A DNA stretch of 50,916 bases from Martelella mediterranea (lineage in GTDB: Bacteria; Pseudomonadota; Alphaproteobacteria; Rhizobiales; Rhizobiaceae): contig PVUG01000021.1 of NCBI GenBank assembly GCA_003001975.1, positions 1 through 50,916 of the forward strand, written 5' to 3'. Below the pieces are notes generated by a model. It made no database searches, had not been told where the DNA came from, and worked only from the letters and a program-made list of their open reading frames with translations. Position 1 is the stretch's first letter. Each line of letters starts with the position of its first letter. Of this stretch, positions 9,453-16,616 are shown piece by piece. Made by a program: the position numbers and the translations under genes.

Positions 9453-10103
9453 ATGGACATCATTCCCTCGCTTCCCGTCCTGTTGGCCTTTTCGGCGGCC
9501 ACGCTGCTTCTGGCGCTGACCCCAGGTCCCGACATGACGCTTTCGATCAACAAGGCGCTGAAGGAAGGGCGGGCCGCCGGCCTTGCCGTTCTGGTCGGCA
9601 CCAATCTGGGCCTCTGCGTGCACACAATGCTTGTTGCCTTCGGGGTTTCCGCCCTGATTGTCGCCTCACCGACCGCCTTCATGATTTTGAAAACCGGTGG
9701 CGCCGCCTATCTGTTCTGGATCGCCGTCATGGCAATCCGAAAGGGCAATAATTTCGTGCTGGAGGCGGAAGCCCGGACCGAGCGCAAGCGCAATCGGATC
9801 AGGGCGGCAATTGCCAACGGGTTCTGGATCAACCTCCTGAACCCGAAAGTCATCATCTTCTTCATGACCTTTCTGCCGCAATTCGTCGATGCGGGCGATC
9901 CGAACGTCACCGGCAAACTGCTGTTCCTCGGTTTCACCTTCATCGTCGTCGCGCTCCTGCCGACGATCGCCATCGTTGTCGCCGCCGACCGGCTTTCAGG
10001 CTGGCTGATGGCGCATAAACGCGTGCTGCGCGGCATCGACTACCTGTTTGCCGGCGTGTTTTCGCTGTTTGCGGTGAAGATCTTGCTGACGCAGGGGCGG
10101 TAG
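9453..10103 (+). CDS. LysE/RhtB family amino acid exporter
   Basis: A 216-residue inner membrane protein with six predicted hydrophobic segments. The family signature is in the first helix and loop: [11 protein letters not shown] followed by [15 protein letters not shown]. It also has [22 protein letters not shown], the conserved central segment. Members export amino acids or derivatives such as homoserine, threonine, lysine or leucine by proton exchange; the substrate cannot be inferred. The start at 9453 matches the usual MDIIPSLP-type N-terminus; an ATG 13 codons upstream in frame is less likely. It is divergent from purC. Confidence 0.9.
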   Translation: MDIIPSLPVLLAFSAATLLLALTPGPDMTLSINKALKEGRAAGLAVLVGTNLGLCVHTMLVAFGVSALIVASPTAFMILKTGGAAYLFWIAVMAIRKGNNFVLEAEARTERKRNRIRAAIANGFWINLLNPKVIIFFMTFLPQFVDAGDPNVTGKLLFLGFTFIVVALLPTIAIVVAADRLSGWLMAHKRVLRGIDYLFAGVFSLFAVKILLTQGR

Positions 10104-10216
10104 AAAATCAGTCATCGAGGTTCGGGTGGATCGAAACCCGGCAGGTTATGCGACTTAAGAGTGCAAATGATTTCTAGTATCACCCCACCAATGTTACGAA
10201 GACGAGGACGCACCAG

Positions 10217-10747
10217 ATGGTCTCAGCCAATACAAAACGCGTGGCAGCTGTTTTGTCGATAATAGTTCTTTCGGGATGCGTTCCGCAGGAACAAGGCACT
10301 ATGATTCAACAATCAAATCTAAGAACAACGCCTCATGAACCTTCTATTGCAGCGGAACAATTGAGAACCTGTTTTGCAGCGGGAAAATTACAAAAAGAAA
10401 TCAGTCCTGATACCGTCGCACACTACAGTCAGAAATACACTTATGCACTCGCATCACTGATGAAGCGAAGTCCGGACGAAATCTCTCAATTTGCTGACAA
10501 CGTTCGTGCATATGTATATCAGTTCGAGCAAACCAGTATTTTTGGCACCAACCAATTCAATGCGGTATGCTACTTCGGCGACCTAGGAAACGGTCCACAA
10601 TTCGCTACCATGATCATCACTGATAGCGTGGATTCAGTGAACAGAGCGGAAGTCGCCGGTGCCTTGGTCGAAACATACGAAAATCTTTCCGGAGAGAAAT
10701 TATCGCCCCTAAGGAAAGCAATGTTAATAATGAGTACGCCCGCATAG
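10217..10747 (+). CDS. Orphan lipoprotein of unknown function, AT-rich
   Basis: I do not recognise this 176-residue protein. It begins with a short positive n-region, a hydrophobic stretch and the lipobox VLSG-C (Cys at about residue 21), so it should be a membrane-anchored periplasmic lipoprotein. The mature part is hydrophilic, with Cys residues near 52 and 118, and resembles no family I can name. GAGGACG precedes the ATG. Base and codon use differ from the neighbours: AAA, ATA, TTA and CAA codons are frequent and GC is visibly lower than in lysE-type and rlmN genes on either side. This suggests recent acquisition or weak selection. It converges on rlmN with a 45-base gap. Confidence 0.75.
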   Translation: MVSANTKRVAAVLSIIVLSGCVPQEQGTMIQQSNLRTTPHEPSIAAEQLRTCFAAGKLQKEISPDTVAHYSQKYTYALASLMKRSPDEISQFADNVRAYVYQFEQTSIFGTNQFNAVCYFGDLGNGPQFATMIITDSVDSVNRAEVAGALVETYENLSGEKLSPLRKAMLIMSTPA

Positions 10748-10792
10748 TAACCCGAAATGCGGGTCGACGCACCCACGTAATAGCCTTACTTC

Positions 10793-12016
10793 TCAGTCGC
10801 CGTGATTGGCGATCATCATCGCCTCGTAAGCCATGCGCTCGGTCTTGCGCATCCGCTCCGATTCCGACTTCAGCTGGCCGCAGGCCGCCAGAATATCGCG
10901 GCCGCGCGGGGTGCGGATCGGCGAGGCATAGCCGGCCTGATTGATGAAATCGGCAAAGCGTTCGATCGTCTCCCAGTCGGAACACTGGTAGTTGGAACCG
11001 GGCCAGGGATTGAACGGAATCAGATTGATTTTCGCCGGAATGCCCTTCAGCAGGTTCACCAGATCGCGCGCGTCTTCGAGACTGTCATTGACGTCCTTGA
11101 GCATCACATATTCAAACGTGATCCGGCGCGCATTGGACAGGCCCGGATAATCCCGGCACGCCTTGATCAGCTGCTCCAGCGGATACTTCTTGTTGATCGG
11201 CACCAGAATATTGCGCAGGTCGTCGCGCACCGCATGCAGCGAAATCGCCAGCATGCAGCCGATCTCCTCACCGGTGCGATAGATTTCCGGGGCCACGCCG
11301 GACGTCGACAGCGTGATGCGACGCTTAGACATCGACAGACCGTCTTCGGCAGATGCAATCAGCAGCGCCTTCTTCACATGCTCGAAATTGTAAAGCGGCT
11401 CGCCCATGCCCATCATCACGATATTGGTGACCTTGCGGTCGGATTCGGGAATGAAGGCGCCGTTCGGTGCATCGCGGTTGGGAAAGTCGCCGAGCGCGTC
11501 GCGAGCAACCAAGAGCTGACCGAGAATTTCCTCGGGCCTGAGATTGCGCACCAGACGCTGCGTGCCGGTGTGACAGAAGGAACAGGTCAGCGTGCAGCCG
11601 ACCTGGCTGGAAATGCACAGCGTGCCGCGGTCTTCCTCGGGAATGTAGACCGTCTCGATTTCCACCGGACGGCCCGCGCCATGGGCCGGAAAACGCAACA
11701 GCCATTTGCGTGTCCCGTCGGTCGAAATCTGCTCGGTGACGATTTCCGGCCGCGCGATATCGAAGGCGTCCGACATTTTCGCGCGCAGGTCCTTCGCCAT
11801 GTTGGTCATTTCGGCAAAGTCGGAGATCCCGCGCACATAAAGCCAGTTCCAGATCTGGTTGACGCGCATGCGGATCTGCTTGTCCGGCACACCGATCGAT
11901 GACAGTGCCTCGGCCATTTCCGGTTTGGAAAGACCGATCAGCGTGTTCCCGACTGCCGGTTTGCGGCGGGGTCTGGCACGCTGGGCGTCAAGATCGATGG
12001 TTTCGACAGCGGACAT
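10793..12016 (-). CDS. rlmN: Dual-specificity 23S rRNA (A2503-C2) / tRNA methyltransferase RlmN
   Basis: A 407-residue radical-SAM methylase that adds a methyl to C2 of A2503 in 23S rRNA and A37 of some tRNAs. The [4Fe-4S]-binding CxxxCxxC is seen as CTLTCSFC in the block [17 protein letters not shown]. The SAM-binding [11 protein letters not shown] and the C-terminal methyl-carrying Cys in [12 protein letters not shown] are also present. The start at 12016 has GGGAG 7 bases upstream and gives the usual N-terminus; 16 further codons upstream are open but unlike the family. In rhizobia rlmN commonly neighbours an IalB-family gene, as it does here with a repeat element between. Confidence 0.97.
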   Translation of the reverse strand: MSAVETIDLDAQRARPRRKPAVGNTLIGLSKPEMAEALSSIGVPDKQIRMRVNQIWNWLYVRGISDFAEMTNMAKDLRAKMSDAFDIARPEIVTEQISTDGTRKWLLRFPAHGAGRPVEIETVYIPEEDRGTLCISSQVGCTLTCSFCHTGTQRLVRNLRPEEILGQLLVARDALGDFPNRDAPNGAFIPESDRKVTNIVMMGMGEPLYNFEHVKKALLIASAEDGLSMSKRRITLSTSGVAPEIYRTGEEIGCMLAISLHAVRDDLRNILVPINKKYPLEQLIKACRDYPGLSNARRITFEYVMLKDVNDSLEDARDLVNLLKGIPAKINLIPFNPWPGSNYQCSDWETIERFADFINQAGYASPIRTPRGRDILAACGQLKSESERMRKTERMAYEAMMIANHGD

Positions 12017-12222
12017 TGTCGGGCTCCCGTAAAAACGCGGACTACAGGTATTCGTCGCTTTCACCGGCCCTTCGTTTCAGGGACCCGGCGATACGCCACC
12101 TGCAATGTAGAAAAAAAGAACTTGCTCTTCAGGCTTGAACGGCGCCGGAACGAACACGACACCAAGCATTTGCGGCGAGCCTATAACACGGTTGTCGCCC
12201 GGCGTCATCCCTTTCGCCACAT

Positions 12223-12492
12223 AGAGCCCTTCAGGTTTATATGGAAGCGTTCTGCGGCAAGGAATTTGCGCCAAGACCAAGGGCTTTGGCGCAGGGCATA
12301 GCCGAAGCTATGTCCAAGCCGAAGACCGCCGGTAATGGCGCAAATTCATGCCGCCCTTCGGGTTTGCCCAAACCGGCCCTCCACTTTGTCGAAGCCCTTC
12401 GCCATAGCTATGGCTATGCCGCGCGGGCTTCTTCGCGTGGAATGACCGGTTTGGGCAAACAGAACTGTTTCCATATAAAACTGAAGGGCTCT
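12223..12492. repeat. Large branched palindromic intergenic element
   Basis: A 270-base non-coding block built from nested inverted repeats. The outer arms (12223-12254 and 12460-12492) are nearly perfect complements sharing AGAGCCCTTCAG, TTATATGGAA and TTCTG. Inside are two side arms. One pairs 12254-12273 with 12336-12354 and contains a GCATAGC-CGAA-GCTATG hairpin. The other pairs GTTTGCCCAAACCGG (12362-12376) with 12446-12460 and contains GAAGCCC/GGGCTTC and the CGCCATAGCTATGGC palindrome. It folds as a cloverleaf-like three-way junction in RNA or single-stranded DNA. It resembles the class of rhizobial mosaic intergenic elements or a MITE-type remnant; no target duplication was identified. 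Confidence 0.75.
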
Positions 12493-12524
12493 AGCTGTCC
12501 CGCCCGCGCCACATGACCGGCAAC

Positions 12525-12546
12525 AAAAAACCCGGCCGAAGCCGGG
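12525..12546 (-). terminator. Rho-independent terminator of the IalB-family gene
   Basis: On the minus strand a CCCGGC-ttcg-GCCGGG hairpin (12546-12531) is followed at once by a run of six T (12530-12525). It lies 24 bases past the stop codon of the IalB-family gene. Confidence 0.85.
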
Positions 12547-12570
12547 TCGATTGCAAAAGCGGGACTGCCG

Positions 12571-13074
12571 TTACTGGCAGGCGCTGATCTTGTTGAGCGC
12601 TGCGGTGATGCCGATCAGCGAATAGGTGTGGGTGGTGTTGGTGCCCCGTGCCGAAGTCGCCTTCACTTCCATCGTGCGTCCACCCTTCATGGCGGCGACC
12701 AGCGCCGGCTCCTGCGCCGCGTTTTCGAGCCAGCCGCCACGGCCCTTGTGGTACATCGGGAAGCTCTTGCCATCGACGATGACGTCAATGGTCGAACCGT
12801 CGCGCAGGTTGTAACCCATCATCGCCTGCGGTTCGAGCGATACGTTCTGCCCCGGATATTTGGTGACCACGAAGAAATTGTCGCCATGGTCGACATTGGC
12901 CGGTTCCTTCTTGGCCGGCACCGAAAGGACGTAGCAGACCTTTCCGGCGTCGGAATTGTAGGAATAGGCGACCCAGGCGTCGAATTTCTGAATCGGAGTC
13001 GGCGTCTGCGCGGAAGCGATCGAGGCGCCGGTGAACAGAATGACCAGTACGAGGGCGATTCTTTTTGCAAACAT
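12571..13074 (-). CDS. Invasion-associated locus B (IalB) family protein
   Basis: A 167-residue exported protein. A classical signal peptide (MFAKRIALVLVILFTGASIASA, cut before QTP) leads into the IalB domain: FDAWVAYSYNSDAGKVCYVLS, then a region ending in the DGKSFPMYHKGRGGWL segment and a C-terminal Cys that may pair with the Cys in KVCYV. The family was named in Bartonella, where IalB aids erythrocyte entry, but it is widespread in free-living Hyphomicrobiales with no known role. AGGATC just before the ATG is the ribosome site. It is a monocistronic unit with its own terminator at 12525-12546. Confidence 0.85.
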   Translation of the reverse strand: MFAKRIALVLVILFTGASIASAQTPTPIQKFDAWVAYSYNSDAGKVCYVLSVPAKKEPANVDHGDNFFVVTKYPGQNVSLEPQAMMGYNLRDGSTIDVIVDGKSFPMYHKGRGGWLENAAQEPALVAAMKGGRTMEVKATSARGTNTTHTYSLIGITAALNKISACQ

Positions 13075-13297
13075 AAGATCCTGCCGATTTTCTCTGCTGC
13101 CGCCGGCCCCTGCCCTTCAAAAAGGGCCAGACCGATACGTTACGAATTTGTTCATCTAGATACGCAACCGAGGTTACCAAAATCTCAACACCGTGTGGAT
13201 TTTCGGTCACCGCCCGGTCTGCGCTGCCGGATTGGTTGTGGCACGACAAATGCCGCCAATCACGGCAAGATTGCGGCAGACGACGTGCAATGATGTG

Positions 13298-13675
13298 TCA
13301 TTCGTCTCCGAGCGTCGTCAATGCCGCATCTGCACGGTCATAATGCTCTATTCTCATATTTCTGCGGATCATCGTCAACGCCGCCGTCAGCACGGCCAGA
13401 TCGTCGGTAAAGCCGACAAACAGGAAGATATCCGGTATGAGATCGGCGGGCATGACGAAATAGGCAAGTGCTGCGTAAAGCACGGCCCGCGCGCCAAGCG
13501 GGGTTTCGCTGTCGGTCGCACAGTAATAGGCAGCGACCGCATCACGCGCAAACGGGATATGCGAAGCCGTCTTGCGCAGCTTGCCCCAGAAACCCTCGCG
13601 CACCGTACGTTCGTTTTCGGCCCTGGTTTCCTCGTCGCCGGGCTCGAGGATGTCGCCATATTTGATATCGCTCAT
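13298..13675 (-). CDS. YkvA/DUF1232 family small membrane protein
   Basis: A 125-residue protein with the DUF1232 core LYAALAYFVMPADLIPDI in its second half, preceded by a charged amphipathic region. Members are short membrane-associated proteins of unknown function. The start at 13675 is supported by AAGGAG 7 bases upstream; the longer frame from 13723 would overlap the pterin dehydratase gene. It follows that gene by 44 bases and may be co-transcribed with it. Confidence 0.85.
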   Translation of the reverse strand: MSDIKYGDILEPGDEETRAENERTVREGFWGKLRKTASHIPFARDAVAAYYCATDSETPLGARAVLYAALAYFVMPADLIPDIFLFVGFTDDLAVLTAALTMIRRNMRIEHYDRADAALTTLGDE

Positions 13676-13719
13676 GATCGGCTCCTTCGCTCCGAAATAT
13701 AGGTCAGAGCGGCCAATAT

Positions 13720-14025
13720 TCAAACGCCGAACCGGCTTGCCGCCTTGTCCATGATGCCGGCCATTTCGATATCGCGGGCGCTGATGCCACCGGATGAATG
13801 GGTGGTGAGCGAAACCCCGACCCGGTTATAGACATTATTCCACTCGGGGTGATGATCGAGCCGTTCGGCGGCCAGCGCGCATTCGCTCATGAACGCGAAG
13901 GCCTCGCGAAAATCGGCAAACCGGAAATCGCGGGAGATTGCGGTCTCGTCTTCCGTTACCGACCAGTCCGCATGCGATTGCATGGCTTCGTGCAGCGCTT
14001 CAGGTTCCAGTCGGGCATCATTCAT
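13720..14025 (-). CDS. 4a-hydroxytetrahydrobiopterin dehydratase (pterin carbinolamine dehydratase)
   Basis: A 101-residue PCD/DCoH-family enzyme that dehydrates 4a-hydroxytetrahydropterin after aromatic amino acid hydroxylation; in bacteria it also serves molybdopterin-linked roles. The active-site block is present: AERLDHHPEWNNVYNRVGV followed by THSSGGISARD, giving the catalytic His-His-Pro and the later His. The start at 14025 has GGAG 8 bases upstream; the earlier in-frame ATG at 14064 is less well placed. No phenylalanine hydroxylase gene is in the window. It is divergent from the phosphatase gene at 14082. Confidence 0.92.
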   Translation of the reverse strand: MNDARLEPEALHEAMQSHADWSVTEDETAISRDFRFADFREAFAFMSECALAAERLDHHPEWNNVYNRVGVSLTTHSSGGISARDIEMAGIMDKAASRFGV

Positions 14026-14081
14026 GGCATTGTCTCCGCAAACGTCAAAATCACGATACTTCACTAAATTGCGTAAATATC

Positions 14082-14552
14082 ATGGCACAACCTGACAACC
14101 ACTCCGTTCTTTTCGTCTGCAGCGGCAATATCTGCCGTTCGCCGCTTGCCGAGGGCGTGTTCACGCATCTTGCGCAGGGCGCAGGCCGCAGCCGCGACTT
14201 CACCATCGATTCCGCCGGCATCGGCAACTGGCACGAGGGCGAGCTGCCCGATCCGCGTTCGCGCGCCACGGCGAAGCGCTACGGCTTCGATATTTCCGGC
14301 CAGCGCGCGCGCCAGATCCGGCCGGCGGATTTCAGCCGGTTTTCACTCATCCTCGGCATGGACAGCGCCAATATGGCCGCACTGAAACGTCTCGGCGGGG
14401 CCGATCCCAAAGCCGAAGTCGCGCTGTTTTCAGATTACACGCTCGGCAAGAAACAGGATGTCCCCGACCCCTATTACGGCGGCGATGACGGGTTTGAAAC
14501 CGTCTACCACATGCTCCTGGCCGGCTGCCAGTCGCTGCTGTCCAGACTGTAG
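14082..14552 (+). CDS. Low molecular weight protein tyrosine phosphatase
   Basis: A 156-residue cytoplasmic phosphatase of the LMW-PTP family. The P-loop CX5R is Cys13-SGNIC-Arg19 with Ser20, and the general acid is in DVPDPYYGG near residue 130. Such enzymes act on phosphotyrosine proteins, often tyrosine kinases of exopolysaccharide export, but no partner kinase is nearby. The start at 14082 matches the family N-terminus. Its last 49 bases overlap the 3' end of thpR on the other strand. Confidence 0.92.
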   Translation: MAQPDNHSVLFVCSGNICRSPLAEGVFTHLAQGAGRSRDFTIDSAGIGNWHEGELPDPRSRATAKRYGFDISGQRARQIRPADFSRFSLILGMDSANMAALKRLGGADPKAEVALFSDYTLGKKQDVPDPYYGGDDGFETVYHMLLAGCQSLLSRL

Positions 14553-15097
14553 GCATCGCTCGGATCGTAAAGGTCGAAGGCCTCTTCCACTTGGTAGGGG
14601 CCCCCGCCGACCGAATCGCGCGACGACATCAGCACGAAACGCCCGACGGTAAACGGCAATGTCTGGAAATTACCCCGGGCGGAAAGATATTCGACCACAT
14701 CCTGCACCTTTGTCCCGCGCAGCCGCGCCAGCGTGACATGCGGGGTGAACTTGCGCGGATCGGCCCTCAGGCCCAGTCGCTGACAGATCCTGTCGATTTC
14801 GCCCTGCAGCGCAAAAAGCTCCGGCGCGGGGGACACACCAGCCCAGATTGCATGCGGCTTCTTGTTGCCGAAGGCGCCAGTTCCGGTAAGGCTGAGCTGA
14901 AAGGCGGGGCGCTCGATCCGGTCGAGCCAGTGGACGACTTCGTCCGCCGTGCGGAAGTCGACATCTCCGATGAACCGCAAGGTGATGTGGTAATTTTCCA
15001 CATCGATCCAGCGGGCCCCGGGCAGGCCGCCGTGCAACAGCGAAAGACTTAACGCCTGTTCGCGCGGGATTTCGAGGGCGGTGAAAATTCTCGGCAT
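14504..15097 (-). CDS. thpR: RNA 2',3'-cyclic phosphodiesterase (2'-5' RNA ligase family)
   Basis: A 197-residue 2H phosphoesterase. Both catalytic tetrapeptides are present: HITL at about residue 37 and HVTL at about residue 125, each in the expected context (NYHITLRFIGDV and KFTPHVTLARLR). Homologues open 2',3'-cyclic phosphates and can join tRNA halves in vitro. The C-terminus is about 15 residues longer than the minimal fold and is encoded in the stretch overlapping the phosphatase gene, ending at a TAG at 14506-14504. Confidence 0.93.
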   Translation of the reverse strand: MPRIFTALEIPREQALSLSLLHGGLPGARWIDVENYHITLRFIGDVDFRTADEVVHWLDRIERPAFQLSLTGTGAFGNKKPHAIWAGVSPAPELFALQGEIDRICQRLGLRADPRKFTPHVTLARLRGTKVQDVVEYLSARGNFQTLPFTVGRFVLMSSRDSVGGGPYQVEEAFDLYDPSDAYSLDSSDWQPARSMW

Positions 15098-15168
15098 GGC
15101 GAGCTCCCCGAATCTGCTAGTGACCTCTACAGCGAATCATCTAACCCGCACTGAAGCAAGCGTTAATT

Positions 15169-15813
15169 TCACTCCTCCCCGATTGTATCGATGAAAGCCT
15201 CCACTGACGGCAGCGAGTTTTCGACCATCTTGTCGACCCCCCCGGCATTGGGATGCATGCCGTCTGAAAGCTGCAGGGCGGCGTTTGCGGCAACACCATC
15301 GAGAATGAAGGGATAAAGCGGAACGTCGAATTCCGCAGCCAGCGCGCCATAGATCGGATTGAACGCTTCGGCATAATCCGGCCCCATGTTCGGCGGCGCC
15401 ATCATGCCCATCAGCATCACCGGAATATCACGCCCCTGAAGGCTTTCGATAATCGCGGAAAGGTTGCTCTTCACGTCCTGCGGGGCAATACCGCGCAGCG
15501 CGTCATTGGCGCCGAGTTCGAGGATCACGCCGTCCGTGCCGTCGGGCACCGACCAGTCGACCCGCGCCAGACCGCCGCTGGTGGTATCGCCGGAAACACC
15601 GGCATTGGCGATTACGACATCGTAGCCGGCATCCGTCAGCGCCGCTTCAAGCCGTGCGGGATAGTCTTCCCCTGCCCCCAGCTCGTAACCTGCAACAAGA
15701 CTGTCGCCGAGCACGACAAGTTCGAGCGGTTCACGCGCTTTTGATGGCGAAGCCGCCACAAGCGCAGCAAGAAATGTAAAAACAATCGGCGCTGTCGCTT
15801 TTAATCGCATCAT
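15169..15813 (-). CDS. Arylesterase / SGNH-GDSL lipase, TesA family
   Basis: A 214-residue exported hydrolase. After a signal peptide ending near ASPSKA comes block I VVLGDSLVAGYELG with the nucleophilic Ser. Block II is ANAGVSGDTTSGGLAR with its Gly, block III ELGANDALRG with Asn, and the catalytic Asp-x-x-His is DGMHPNAGG. E. coli TesA is a periplasmic thioesterase/lysophospholipase/protease I; the substrate here is unknown. AGGAG lies before the start; a second ATG follows directly. It is divergent from ybbA-ybbP, the same neighbourhood as in E. coli and most alphaproteobacteria. Confidence 0.92.
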   Translation of the reverse strand: MMRLKATAPIVFTFLAALVAASPSKAREPLELVVLGDSLVAGYELGAGEDYPARLEAALTDAGYDVVIANAGVSGDTTSGGLARVDWSVPDGTDGVILELGANDALRGIAPQDVKSNLSAIIESLQGRDIPVMLMGMMAPPNMGPDYAEAFNPIYGALAAEFDVPLYPFILDGVAANAALQLSDGMHPNAGGVDKMVENSLPSVEAFIDTIGEE

Positions 15814-15920
15814 CAGGCTCCTAAATCCTTCTCAATCGCGTTTTCCGGTCCATCCGGCTTGCCGGCCCGTATTGCCTATATGTGTTTGCTCCGCCGCCGA
15901 TTTCAAAGCAGGAAGATCAT

Positions 15921-16616
15921 TTGTCCGAAAATCTCATCACCCTCGACAATGCCCACCTCACCCTCGGCAAGGGTTCCGCCGCCGTTCATGTGCTGAAAGG
16001 CATGTCCGTTGAAATCGGCCGTGGCGAATCCGTCGGCATTCTCGGACCATCGGGTTCGGGCAAATCGACATTGCTGATGGTGGTCGCAGGGCTTGAACGG
16101 CTCGACAGCGGCGAAATCACCATTGACGGCACCGCGCTCACCGGGCTTTCGGAAGATGCGCTGGCCGCCTTTCGCGGCGAAAACATCGGCATCGTCTTCC
16201 AGTCCTTCCATCTGATCGCCAACATGACGGCGCTGGAAAACACCGCCATTCCGCTGGAACTTGCCGGCCGCGCGGATGCGTTTGAACGCGCAAGGGCAGC
16301 CCTTGAGAGCGTTGGCCTCGGCCACCGGATGACGCATTATCCCGGCCAGCTTTCCGGTGGCGAGCAGCAGCGCGTCGCCATCGCCCGCGCGCTTGCGCCA
16401 GAGCCATCCGTGTTGATTGCCGACGAACCGACCGGCAATCTTGACGGCGACACCGGCACCCAGATCGCCGATCTTCTGTTCGAACGCCAGCGCGAAAGCG
16501 GTACTACACTGGTGCTGGTCACCCACGACCCGGCGCTGGCCGCGCGCTGCGACCGGCAGGTCCATGTCCGTTCCGGTGAAATCGTCGGTCACGAGACCAC
16601 CGGGGCCGCCAACTGA
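15921..16616 (+). CDS. ABC transporter ATP-binding protein, YbbA-like
   Basis: A 231-residue LolD/MacB-type ATPase. Walker A is GPSGSGKST, the signature LSGGEQQRVAIARALA, Walker B VLIADEPTGNLDG, and the switch His is in VLVTHDPALA. No ATG is available at the expected place: a TTG at 15921 has AGGA 7 bases upstream and is preferred; a GTG at 15882 would add 13 residues without a ribosome site. Its TGA overlaps the permease ATG (TGATG). YbbA-YbbP are mechanotransmission-type ABC systems, not importers, often linked to export or release of lipophilic molecules with TesA. Confidence 0.92.
   Translation: MSENLITLDNAHLTLGKGSAAVHVLKGMSVEIGRGESVGILGPSGSGKSTLLMVVAGLERLDSGEITIDGTALTGLSEDALAAFRGENIGIVFQSFHLIANMTALENTAIPLELAGRADAFERARAALESVGLGHRMTHYPGQLSGGEQQRVAIARALAPEPSVLIADEPTGNLDGDTGTQIADLLFERQRESGTTLVLVTHDPALAARCDRQVHVRSGEIVGHETTGAAN

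Noticed and set aside
12077-12516. Small open frames over the intergenic repeat
   Set aside because: They arise from the palindromic element itself and carry no protein-like features.
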